NCBI GenBank assembly: GCA_903897925.1
Contig: CAIUDG010000132.1
Span: 1-64,000 of the forward strand
Direction of reading: 5' to 3'
Source of the DNA: an uncultured beta proteobacterium
GTDB lineage: Bacteria > Pseudomonadota > Gammaproteobacteria > Burkholderiales > Burkholderiaceae_C
Length of the DNA stretch: 64,000 nt
In this document: one piece after another, positions 50,749-58,134 of the stretch
Layout: each line of letters begins with the position of its first letter
Numbering within the stretch: position 1 is the stretch's first letter
Position numbers and translations under genes: made by a program
Notes under the pieces: generated by a model
Database searches by the model: none
Told to the model about the DNA's origin: nothing
What the model saw: only the letters and a program-made list of their open reading frames with translations

Positions 50749-50932
50749 TGCTGAGATAAAATGCGCGCTGTCGCTGAGTTACAGAACTACTTGCAGGGCG
50801 ACGAACACAGTGGATTCTTCTTGTTGCAAAGAACGCCATTGTGCCTTGTCAATGTTGACGAATCTGCTAAAGCGTTCGCTGCAAGCCCAAAAGCCCAAGC
50901 AACGCAACTTGTTGAACTTTTGGAGAAACTTT
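50749..50932 (+). promoter_or_regulatory. Long 5' leader region of metK
   Basis: This 184-bp gap separates the acyltransferase start from the metK ATG. TAAAAT at 50757-50762 is the best -10, without a good -35, and would give a leader of about 165 nt. A helix can form between 50824-50835 and 50873-50884 (TTGCA/TGCAA plus AACG/CGTT around a 3x3 internal loop). A competing pair is CATTG/CAATG inside it. It does not match a SAM riboswitch class I recognise. Confidence 0.35.
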
Positions 50933-52111
50933 ATGGCGAACGACTTCCTCTTCACCTCCGAATCGGTTTCGGAAGGCCACCCCGACAAGGTGGCTGACCA
51001 GATTTCCGATGCAATTCTTGACGCAATTTTCAAGCAGGACCCGAAATCCCGCGTTGCCGCCGAAACGCTGTGCAACACCGGGCTGGTCGTTCTGGCTGGC
51101 GAAATCACCACCAACGCCCACGTAGACTACATCCAGGTGGCGCGCGACACCATCAAGCGCATCGGCTACGACAACACCGAATACGGTATTGACTACAAAG
51201 GCTGTGCCGTGCTGGTTGCCTATGACAAGCAGTCCAACGACATCGCCCAGGGCGTTGACCACGCTTCTGACGACCACCTCAACACCGGTGCCGGCGACCA
51301 GGGCCTGATGTTCGGTTACGCCTGCAACGAAACGCCCGAGCTGATGCCCGCGCCGATTTACTACGCGCACCGCCTGGTCGAACGCCAGGCCCAGCTGCGC
51401 AAGGACGGCCGTCTGCCGTTCCTGCGCCCGGACGCCAAGAGCCAGGTCACCATGCGCTATGTGGACGGCAAGCCGCACAGCATCGACACCGTGGTGCTGT
51501 CCAGCCAGCACAGCCCGGAAATGAGCAACGGCGCCACCATGAAGCAGGAATTCATCGACGCCGTGATTGAAGAAATCATCAAGCCGGTGCTGCCCAAGGA
51601 ATGGCTGTTGAACACCCGCTATCTGGTCAACCCGACCGGCCGCTTTGTGGTGGGCGGCCCGCAGGGCGACTGCGGACTGACCGGTCGCAAGATCATTGTC
51701 GACACCTACGGCGGTGCCTGCCCGCACGGCGGTGGCGCCTTCTCCGGCAAAGATCCCACCAAGGTGGACCGTTCCGCCGCCTACGCAGCGCGCTATGTGG
51801 CGAAAAACATTGTTGCCGCCGGTCTGGCGCGCCAGTGCCAGATCCAGGTCGCCTACGCCATTGGCGTGGCCCAGCCGATGAATGTCACCATCTACACCGA
51901 AGGCACTGGCGTGATCCCGGACGAGAAAATCGCCGCCCTGGTGAACCAACACTTCGACCTGCGCCCCAAGGGCATTATTCAGATGCTGGACCTGCTGCGC
52001 CCGATCTACGAAAAGACCGCCGCCTACGGCCACTTCGGTCGGGAAGAGCCGGAGTTTTCCTGGGAACGCACGGACAAGGCCGCCGCCCTGCGTGCCGCCG
52101 CCGGCCTGTAA
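50933..52111 (+). CDS. metK: S-adenosylmethionine synthetase
   Basis: Makes SAM from methionine and ATP. The 392-residue enzyme has the family start [17 protein letters not shown], the [12 protein letters not shown] motif, and the P-loop-like [17 protein letters not shown] with DTYGG just before. GGAGA precedes ATG 50933. The frame is open far upstream, but conservation begins at this ATG. Stands alone ahead of the glycan genes, 23 bp from the next start. Confidence 0.97.
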   Translation: MANDFLFTSESVSEGHPDKVADQISDAILDAIFKQDPKSRVAAETLCNTGLVVLAGEITTNAHVDYIQVARDTIKRIGYDNTEYGIDYKGCAVLVAYDKQSNDIAQGVDHASDDHLNTGAGDQGLMFGYACNETPELMPAPIYYAHRLVERQAQLRKDGRLPFLRPDAKSQVTMRYVDGKPHSIDTVVLSSQHSPEMSNGATMKQEFIDAVIEEIIKPVLPKEWLLNTRYLVNPTGRFVVGGPQGDCGLTGRKIIVDTYGGACPHGGGAFSGKDPTKVDRSAAYAARYVAKNIVAAGLARQCQIQVAYAIGVAQPMNVTIYTEGTGVIPDEKIAALVNQHFDLRPKGIIQMLDLLRPIYEKTAAYGHFGREEPEFSWERTDKAAALRAAAGL

Positions 52112-52134
52112 GTTACGCCGCCATCGGGAGCCCC

Positions 52135-53370
52135 ATGAAACTACAGACACAACGCTTCATCGACCGCTGGGTCGGCCAGCTGCTTTGCCGCGTGGTGTCT
52201 GCCTGGGTGCGCCTGCTGGCGCCGTTCACGGCAGCACCCACGCTAGGCCCAGCACCGCGCAACATTTTGGTGATTTTGCTCTCCGAAATGGGCAGCATCG
52301 TGCTAGCCGGACCGATGTTTGCACAGCTGCGCCGCCAATATCCCGGCGCCAATATCCACATTCTGCAACTGAAGAAAAACCAGGAAGTCTCCAAGCTGCT
52401 GCAGCTGACGGCACCCCAGTTCATGCACAGCCTGGACGACAGTTCCGGAGGCCGCCTGATCAGCGACATCCTGCGCGTCAGTCTGGCCATGCGCCGGCTG
52501 CAGCTCGATGCCGTCATCGATTGCGAGCTGTTCTCACGCGTCAGCGCCCTGCTCTCCTTCACCACCGGCGCCCGGGTGCGGGTCGGCTTTACGCCGCACA
52601 CCCAGGAAGGCCTGTACCGTGGCAGTTTCATCAACCACGCGATTCCCTACAACCCCTACCAGCACATCAGCAAGCAGTTTCTGTCGCTGGTCGATGCACT
52701 GCAGGCCGGCAGCACCATGCCGCGCAGCAAAGCCGGCGCCATTCGCCCTCTGCCCGCAGACACCGAGCTGAACGTGGCCTTCAAGGCCGACGAATTACCG
52801 GCCTACCGGGCACAACTCGAACGTGACCACCCGGTGGTGGCACAGCGCCAGCTGGTGCTGATGTATGCCGGCGGCGGCATCCTGCCGGAGCGTGCCTGGC
52901 CGGCGGCGCACTACGCCAGTGTGGCGCGCGGCCTGTGCGCGGCCGGTGTTGCAGTGGGCCTGATCGGCCTGAAAGACGACGCCCAGCTGGCCAAAGATCT
53001 GCAACAGCAGGTGCAAAGCGCAGCCTGCATTGACCTGACCGGCTACACCCGCAGCATCCGCGAACTGCTGATGCTGTTCCATGCCGCCGACCTGCTGATC
53101 ACCAACGATGGCGGCCCGGGCCACTTTGCCACCCTGACACCAATCCAGACCATGGTTTTCTTCGGCCCCGAAACCGGCAAACTGTACGGTCCCCTGGGTC
53201 AGCGCAACCAGGTGCTGGAAAGTGGAATTGCCTGCTCGCCCTGTCTGTCTGCCTACAACCACCGCCTGACCTTTTGTGACGGCGACAACCAGTGCCTCAA
53301 ACGCATTGCACCCGACCCGGTGCTGGCCGAAGCGCTGCAATTCCTGCGCCGCACCGCGCCCACTTCATGA
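52135..53370 (+). CDS. Glycosyltransferase family 9 protein (heptosyltransferase-like)
   Basis: GT-B fold transferase of the ADP-heptose:LPS heptosyltransferase family. The 411-residue protein has an N-terminal nucleotide-fold strand (NILVILLSEMGSIVLAGPMFAQLRRQYPGANI). The C-terminal donor site has LMYAGGGILPERAWPAAHYA and TNDGGPGHFATLTPIQTMVFFGPET, where family 9 enzymes bind ADP-sugar. An N-terminal extension of about 40 residues is unusual. The acceptor is unknown. Its stop overlaps gtrA by 4 bp. Confidence 0.88.
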   Translation: MKLQTQRFIDRWVGQLLCRVVSAWVRLLAPFTAAPTLGPAPRNILVILLSEMGSIVLAGPMFAQLRRQYPGANIHILQLKKNQEVSKLLQLTAPQFMHSLDDSSGGRLISDILRVSLAMRRLQLDAVIDCELFSRVSALLSFTTGARVRVGFTPHTQEGLYRGSFINHAIPYNPYQHISKQFLSLVDALQAGSTMPRSKAGAIRPLPADTELNVAFKADELPAYRAQLERDHPVVAQRQLVLMYAGGGILPERAWPAAHYASVARGLCAAGVAVGLIGLKDDAQLAKDLQQQVQSAACIDLTGYTRSIRELLMLFHAADLLITNDGGPGHFATLTPIQTMVFFGPETGKLYGPLGQRNQVLESGIACSPCLSAYNHRLTFCDGDNQCLKRIAPDPVLAEALQFLRRTAPTS

Positions 53371-53840
53371 CCCCCCACTCCCCCTGGCAGCGCCGTCTGC
53401 TGGCTGCCTTGCACTGGCTGGAAAAGTTCCGTTACGTCAAATTTGGCATTGTTGGCGCCAGCGGCACCGTAGTCAATCTGCTGGTGCTCTACATCGGCCG
53501 CGAATACCTGTTCAACCACATCGAAACGCCGGGCGACAAACCGTATATCTCGCTGGCCCTGGCAATCGCCGTGGCAACCCTGAACAACTTCACCTGGAAC
53601 CGGCTCTGGACCTGGTCTGATCGCACCATCGACACCCATTCCAAAGTGGTGCCGGCGCCGATGGTGCGCCAGTTTGGCAAATATGCCCTGGCCTCCTGGT
53701 TTGGCATTGCCCTGCAATACGGCCTGACGCTGTGGCTGAGCAGTATGCTGCACTACATGCTGGCAAATATCGTCGCCATCGTGATTGCCAGCGTCAGCAA
53801 CTTCCTGGCCAATGACAAGTGGACCTTTAAGCGCCGCTAA
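53367..53840 (+). CDS. GtrA family membrane protein
   Basis: Small four-helix membrane protein. GtrA relatives are proposed to flip or retain polyprenyl-phosphate-linked sugars for glycan modification. The 157-residue protein begins with a Trp/Arg-rich segment, then FVKFGIVGASGTVVNL-like first helix (KFGIVGASGTVVNLLVLY). The family motifs LNNFTWNRLWTW and SNFLANDKWTFKRR are clear. It sits between a GT9 and an ArnT-like transferase, fitting a role in supplying a lipid-linked sugar. Confidence 0.9.
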   Translation: MTPHSPWQRRLLAALHWLEKFRYVKFGIVGASGTVVNLLVLYIGREYLFNHIETPGDKPYISLALAIAVATLNNFTWNRLWTWSDRTIDTHSKVVPAPMVRQFGKYALASWFGIALQYGLTLWLSSMLHYMLANIVAIVIASVSNFLANDKWTFKRR

Positions 53841-53844
53841 AGCC

Positions 53845-55593
53845 ATGCGCGCAATTCGCCACCCTGATGCGCCCTGGGTCCTGCTGGTGGCCCTGGCGGC
53901 GGCGCTGTACCTGTTCGGACTCGGTGGCCCCTACGCGCCGACCAATGGCGACGAAATGGTCTACATCCATATCGCCCGCATGACCAGCGCGTCCGGCCAT
54001 TGGCTGCCACTGCAGTCAGAACTGATCGGCACCCGCAACACCAAGCCACCGCTGCTGATCTGGCAGGCCATCCTGGCCAGCGACTGGGGCCGCCACTGGA
54101 ACCTGTTGGCGCTGCGCCTGCCAAGCATTCTGTACACCTTTGCCAGCACTGCCCTGGTCGGCTTCTTTGCCTGGCGCTTCAGTGCCCGCCTGCGCAGCGC
54201 CTGCCTGGCGGCCAGCCTGTACCTGCTGTACTTTTCCACCTTCCGCTATGGCCGGGTCTACCTTACCTCGGCACCCGAAACCTTCTGGCTGGCGCTGCCG
54301 ATGTGGTGGCTGCTGTGGCAGCGCCTGGGGCCGCAGCGTGACATGCGCCTGCAGATCGATTGGCGCACTTACACCTGGTTTGGCATCGTCCTGGGCCTGG
54401 GTGCCGCCTACAAGTCGTTTGCCCTGCTGGCACCTGCCGGTGCGGCGTTCTGGTGCGCCTATCTGCTTGGCGAAAAACGCTGGCACTGGCCCACCGTCTG
54501 GCGCTGCAGCGCCGGCACCGCCTGGAGTGTGCTGCTGGGCCTGGCGATTTTTGCGCTCTGGTTTCTGCTGGACCCGGACCCGGCGGCGGTGTGGCAGGAA
54601 TTTGTGGTGGCGGAAAACGCAGGCAAAATGAACACCAGCCAGGGTTACTGGCAGGCCGCTCTGTATGGAACTTACCCAATGTGGACACAGCTGCTGGCCT
54701 ATCCGGTGAATGCCGGGCTGCTGGCCCTGAACACACTGGGTTTTTGCTGGTGGGCGCTGCGCCAAAGCGTCCTGACACGCTGGGTGCGGCAGCTGTCGTC
54801 GGCACACTGGGTTTTGCTGGCCTGGCTGCTGGTCTGGCTGATTGTTTTCACCATTCCCAGCCAGCGCTCGGAGCGCTATGTGATTCCGGCCATGCCGGCA
54901 CTGGCCATTGCCATGGCCCTGGTCTGGGAGCGCATCCCCCGGATCTGGTCCCTGGCCAGCCTGCTGATTGCGGCACCGGCACTGCTGGTGCTGGCGCGCA
55001 TTGCCTGGGTTATCGGCGGCATGGATGTCGGCTCGGCACTGGACGCAGGCGGCGCCGTGTTGGTCTGTGGCGCCGGTCTGCTGGCCATCGTGCTGGGCCT
55101 GGCGCGTGCGGCCTGGACGCGCAACGCCAGTCTGCTCGCCTGCCTGGCGGTCTACGCCTGCTTCGCCCTGATGGTGGCACCGCTGTCAGACCCGCAAAGC
55201 GACTTCAGCAGCAGCGTGCAACAGCAGCTGCAAGGCAAGCGCATTGCGGTGCCCAATGGCTTTACCGGGCAGTACGAAAACTACCATTTCGTATTCCCCG
55301 GACCGGCGGTCGCTATCTACCCGTACGACGCCGAAGGCCGCAACACCGGAGAACGCTATCCAGACCTGCCGCCAGACGCACGCCTGCAGCGCCTGCTTGG
55401 CGAGTTTGACGCGGTGGTCTGGCTACAAGACAGCGCCAGCCAAAGCGCGCCCAGCTGCCTGCCCGCCTGCCGCCTGCTGGCCCAACGCTGGCATGTGCGC
55501 AGCCGCCACAAGGCCGGCGAAATCACGCTGGACAATCTGTGGTACCCGCAGCAGTGGCTGTTCAACCGCGAGTGGCTGATTACCAAGCCTTAA
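53845..55593 (+). CDS. ArnT/PMT-type membrane glycosyltransferase
   Basis: GT-C fold integral membrane glycosyltransferase using a polyprenyl-phosphate sugar donor. The 582-residue protein has about 12 membrane helices. The periplasmic first loop contains TNGDEMVYIHIARM (the acidic GDE catalytic motif) and the next loop RNTKPPLLIWQ, both standard for ArnT-like enzymes. A soluble C-terminal domain of about 120 residues follows. The sugar and acceptor (lipid A or another surface glycan) are not known. Its 3' end overlaps the convergent membrane-protein gene by 14 bp. Confidence 0.86.
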   Translation: MRAIRHPDAPWVLLVALAAALYLFGLGGPYAPTNGDEMVYIHIARMTSASGHWLPLQSELIGTRNTKPPLLIWQAILASDWGRHWNLLALRLPSILYTFASTALVGFFAWRFSARLRSACLAASLYLLYFSTFRYGRVYLTSAPETFWLALPMWWLLWQRLGPQRDMRLQIDWRTYTWFGIVLGLGAAYKSFALLAPAGAAFWCAYLLGEKRWHWPTVWRCSAGTAWSVLLGLAIFALWFLLDPDPAAVWQEFVVAENAGKMNTSQGYWQAALYGTYPMWTQLLAYPVNAGLLALNTLGFCWWALRQSVLTRWVRQLSSAHWVLLAWLLVWLIVFTIPSQRSERYVIPAMPALAIAMALVWERIPRIWSLASLLIAAPALLVLARIAWVIGGMDVGSALDAGGAVLVCGAGLLAIVLGLARAAWTRNASLLACLAVYACFALMVAPLSDPQSDFSSSVQQQLQGKRIAVPNGFTGQYENYHFVFPGPAVAIYPYDAEGRNTGERYPDLPPDARLQRLLGEFDAVVWLQDSASQSAPSCLPACRLLAQRWHVRSRHKAGEITLDNLWYPQQWLFNREWLITKP

Positions 55594-56266
55594 GGCGGCG
55601 CCAGGCAGCGCGCAGCAGCAGCACCTGCAAAATCAGCCAGAGCCAGGGATCAAGCAAGGCGTCCCACACATTGCCGCTCGGCAGGCGCGTCAGCACAAAC
55701 ACCAGCAGCGCCAGCACCGGCACCAGCAGCCAGAACGGCGCAAGGTTGCCGCACGCCGTGCTACCCCGTACCACCCAGGGCAACAACACCAGCGCCAGCA
55801 CCAGCAACAATGCCTGGGTGCTGAAGCCCCAGGCATAAAGCTGCACCGGCAGAACGGCAAAGGTGTCCAGCAGCAGCAGGTAACCCAGCAGCACCGCCGC
55901 TCCGGCCCACCACAGCGGCGCCGCAGCGACCGGCCGAGCCGGCAAGGCGACGCCCGGCCCAAGCTGGCGTTGAAGACCCCAGACACAGCACAGCACCGCG
56001 CTCAGGCTGGGCGCATGAAACGCCAGACCGAGCCAATACGTGGGGGACAGCGGCCCCGGCAACAAGGCCCACAGCGCCAGCAGCAGCGCCAGCGTGCGAC
56101 GCCAGACCAGGCGCTGGCGCGGCATGGCAGTGGCGCCCAGAAAACCCAGCACCAGGGCCCAGCCCAGCGCCATGCTGGCGCGCATCCAGGCCGGGTCCGG
56201 CAGCAGCGCAAGGTCGGTGGCAGCGCGGTCCAGCCACCACGGCGCCAAAGACGCCATGGACATCAT
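55580..56266 (-). CDS. Seven-helix membrane protein of unknown function
   Basis: I do not recognise a family. The 228-residue protein has about seven hydrophobic helices separated by very short loops, is rich in Leu, Ala and Trp, and has a basic C terminus (RRLKAW). No charged or metal-binding motif stands out within the helices. Its start overlaps the stop of the sialidase-fold gene by 4 bp (ATGA; a second ATG follows at once), so the two are translationally coupled and may form a complex. Confidence 0.7.
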   Translation of the reverse strand: MMSMASLAPWWLDRAATDLALLPDPAWMRASMALGWALVLGFLGATAMPRQRLVWRRTLALLLALWALLPGPLSPTYWLGLAFHAPSLSAVLCCVWGLQRQLGPGVALPARPVAAAPLWWAGAAVLLGYLLLLDTFAVLPVQLYAWGFSTQALLLVLALVLLPWVVRGSTACGNLAPFWLLVPVLALLVFVLTRLPSGNVWDALLDPWLWLILQVLLLRAAWRRLKAW

Positions 56267-57435
56267 GGCGCGCCCCCGGCACTGCGGTCCGGCACCAGGT
56301 GCTGCCAGGCGATGGACTTGCGGTGGTCGGTATAACTCACCCACAGGTCGCCATCGACCCAGCGCAGATCGGGATAAGAATATTCATCGGCATCATCGCC
56401 GTGGGCCAGCGCCGCCACCGTGTGCCACTGCCGGCCATCGGCGGAAGCACTCAAATCCAGCACCGACCGGCTGTGCGGCGAACTGTTGTGCACCAGCAGC
56501 ATGCGGCCCTCGCGCAGCCCAATGCCGTTGACCGCCGCGTCCGGATTGACCAGGGCCAGATCGGGCAAGTCCTGCCAGCTTCTGCCGCCGTCCAGGGTTT
56601 GCGCCGCGCCGACACGGCCCTCCGGCCGCTCATCGCGCATCAGTGCCAGCCACTGCTGCGGGCCTTGCATCAGCAAAGTCGGCTGCAACAAATAGTTGCG
56701 CCGCGAAATCCGCTCCATGCCGGAAAAATGGCCCTGGGCATCAAAGCGCAGCGCCACCGGGTACTTGATGCCCAGCTCGAAATGCACCGGCAATTCCATG
56801 CCGCCATCGGCCAGTTGCAGCGGATTGTTGCGCACCAGAAAACTGGTGTTCCACAACCAGGACAGTGGCAGCACCCGCTCCGGCACAAAACGCAGCTCAG
56901 CCAGGTCATTCGAAGCGCTGCTCTGCACCAGGTGCAAAACACGCCCTGCGGCCCAGCCGCCCCAGCCGGTGGCCACCACAAACAGGTGCATGCGCCCAGC
57001 GCCGTCGAGCCAGGCCACCGGGTTGCCCAGGCGCCGCAATCCGAAGCCAAGTTGCTCGCCCATCGTTTGGCGATTGACCACATAACGTGCCGCGCGCCAG
57101 GTCTGGCTGCGGCGATCCCATTGGGATGCGGCGATCTGCACATTTGGCGCGCTCTCGCGGTCGCCGGCAAACCAGAACGCCGTCAGCAGCGCGGCGTGGC
57201 CGGCCGGCATCGCCAACAGGCTGCTGGCATGGGCTGCCCTGGCCCCCTGCGGCATCGGAATCTGGCCCTGCGCCACGGCTTTGAACCGGGGTGCTTCGGC
57301 CACGCCTGGCGCCGCTGGCCACAGCGCCTGGGCCGGTGCCGGCGCAGGCGGCTTGCGCGCCTGCTCCAGCCCCCAGACGAGCAGCAACAGCAGCAGCGCA
57401 GCAAGTGCACGGAATAGACGGGAACGAAACAGCAT
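56263..57435 (-). CDS. Membrane-anchored sialidase-fold (BNR repeat) protein
   Basis: Likely six-bladed beta-propeller related to exo-alpha-sialidases. The 390-residue protein has an N-terminal signal anchor (LFRALAALLLLLLVWGL), a Pro/Ala linker, then the propeller. One clear Asp-box is TLDGGRSWQDL; others are degenerate, such as SADGRQWHTV. The usual FRIP start of sialidases is not visible, though an arginine-rich blade and YSYPDLRWVDGDLWVSYTDHRKSI near the C terminus are conserved-looking. Activity on sialic acid is uncertain. AGGA precedes the ATG. Lies 55 bp after the PaiB-like gene. Confidence 0.75.
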   Translation of the reverse strand: MLFRSRLFRALAALLLLLLVWGLEQARKPPAPAPAQALWPAAPGVAEAPRFKAVAQGQIPMPQGARAAHASSLLAMPAGHAALLTAFWFAGDRESAPNVQIAASQWDRRSQTWRAARYVVNRQTMGEQLGFGLRRLGNPVAWLDGAGRMHLFVVATGWGGWAAGRVLHLVQSSASNDLAELRFVPERVLPLSWLWNTSFLVRNNPLQLADGGMELPVHFELGIKYPVALRFDAQGHFSGMERISRRNYLLQPTLLMQGPQQWLALMRDERPEGRVGAAQTLDGGRSWQDLPDLALVNPDAAVNGIGLREGRMLLVHNSSPHSRSVLDLSASADGRQWHTVAALAHGDDADEYSYPDLRWVDGDLWVSYTDHRKSIAWQHLVPDRSAGGAP

Positions 57436-57490
57436 GCAGCGATCCTAATCGCTTCAACTTAAGCCAGACATGGGGCCGCGGCGACCGCGC

Positions 57491-58132
57491 TCAGCCGGCC
57501 GACTGCACCAGCGCCGCCATGGCCTGGGCGGCATTGCTGCAAGGCGTGTCCTGCAGCGCCGCCACCACGCCCGCGCGGTTGGGCGCCGGCTGGTTCTGGC
57601 TGACCTTCCATTTACCGGCCCACGCAGTCACCTCGATCTCGATGCCGACCAGCGCTTTCAGCAGGCCATCGGTGTAGTCACGCGGCGCGTCCTCCACCGA
57701 CCAGGGCTGCGCAAAACCGGCTTCCTGCTGTTGCGTCAGGGCCGTGACCTGGGCCCGAATCCAGTCCGCATCCTGGTGGATGCGCAATACGCCACGCGCC
57801 TGCACCACAGCGTAATTCCAGGTCGGCACGACTTTGCCATGCTCCTGCTTGCTGGGGTACCAGGACGGGCTGATGTAATGCGCCGGTCCCTGAAAAACAG
57901 CCAGCACCGGCACCGACAGATCGCTGTCCTGCCAGAGCCGGTTGGCACGTGCCACATGCCCAAGCAAACGCCCGGGCGCTTCGGGCACGCTGCTTGCCTG
58001 CCACAACAGGGGAATCAGGTTGGCCGTCAGGCCCTCGCTGCCCATGGTCACCAGCGTGGCCAGGGCGTGCTCGCGCACCAGCGCCTGCAAAACTTCGGGC
58101 CGGGTTTCTTCAAAATGTTTCGGTTGGTACAT
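57491..58132 (-). CDS. PaiB-like FMN-binding protein
   Basis: Member of the PaiB/FMN-binding negative transcriptional regulator family. The 213-residue protein begins MYQPKHFEETRPEVLQALV and contains the split-barrel motifs LVTMGSEGLTANLIPLL, HVARAN and YISPSWYPSKQEHGKVVPTWNY, which bind FMN in relatives. In Bacillus PaiB was linked to repression of protease and sporulation genes. Here its target is unknown and a DNA-binding domain is not evident. It starts 2 bp after the DUF748 gene. Confidence 0.9.
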   Translation of the reverse strand: MYQPKHFEETRPEVLQALVREHALATLVTMGSEGLTANLIPLLWQASSVPEAPGRLLGHVARANRLWQDSDLSVPVLAVFQGPAHYISPSWYPSKQEHGKVVPTWNYAVVQARGVLRIHQDADWIRAQVTALTQQQEAGFAQPWSVEDAPRDYTDGLLKALVGIEIEVTAWAGKWKVSQNQPAPNRAGVVAALQDTPCSNAAQAMAALVQSAG

Positions 58133-58134
58133 GG

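Noticed and set aside
50749-50932. Known SAM riboswitch upstream of metK
   Set aside because: The pairing pattern does not match the SAM-I, SAM-II or SAH classes as I know them; kept only as an unknown leader candidate.
50761-50997. Upstream reading frame of 78 codons overlapping the metK start
   Set aside because: It starts right at the presumed -10 region, has no good ribosome binding site and runs into metK out of frame. It could be a regulatory uORF but nothing supports it.
56263-57435. Confident assignment as an active sialidase
   Set aside because: Only one clear Asp-box and no FRIP motif are visible, so enzyme activity is not supported by sequence alone.
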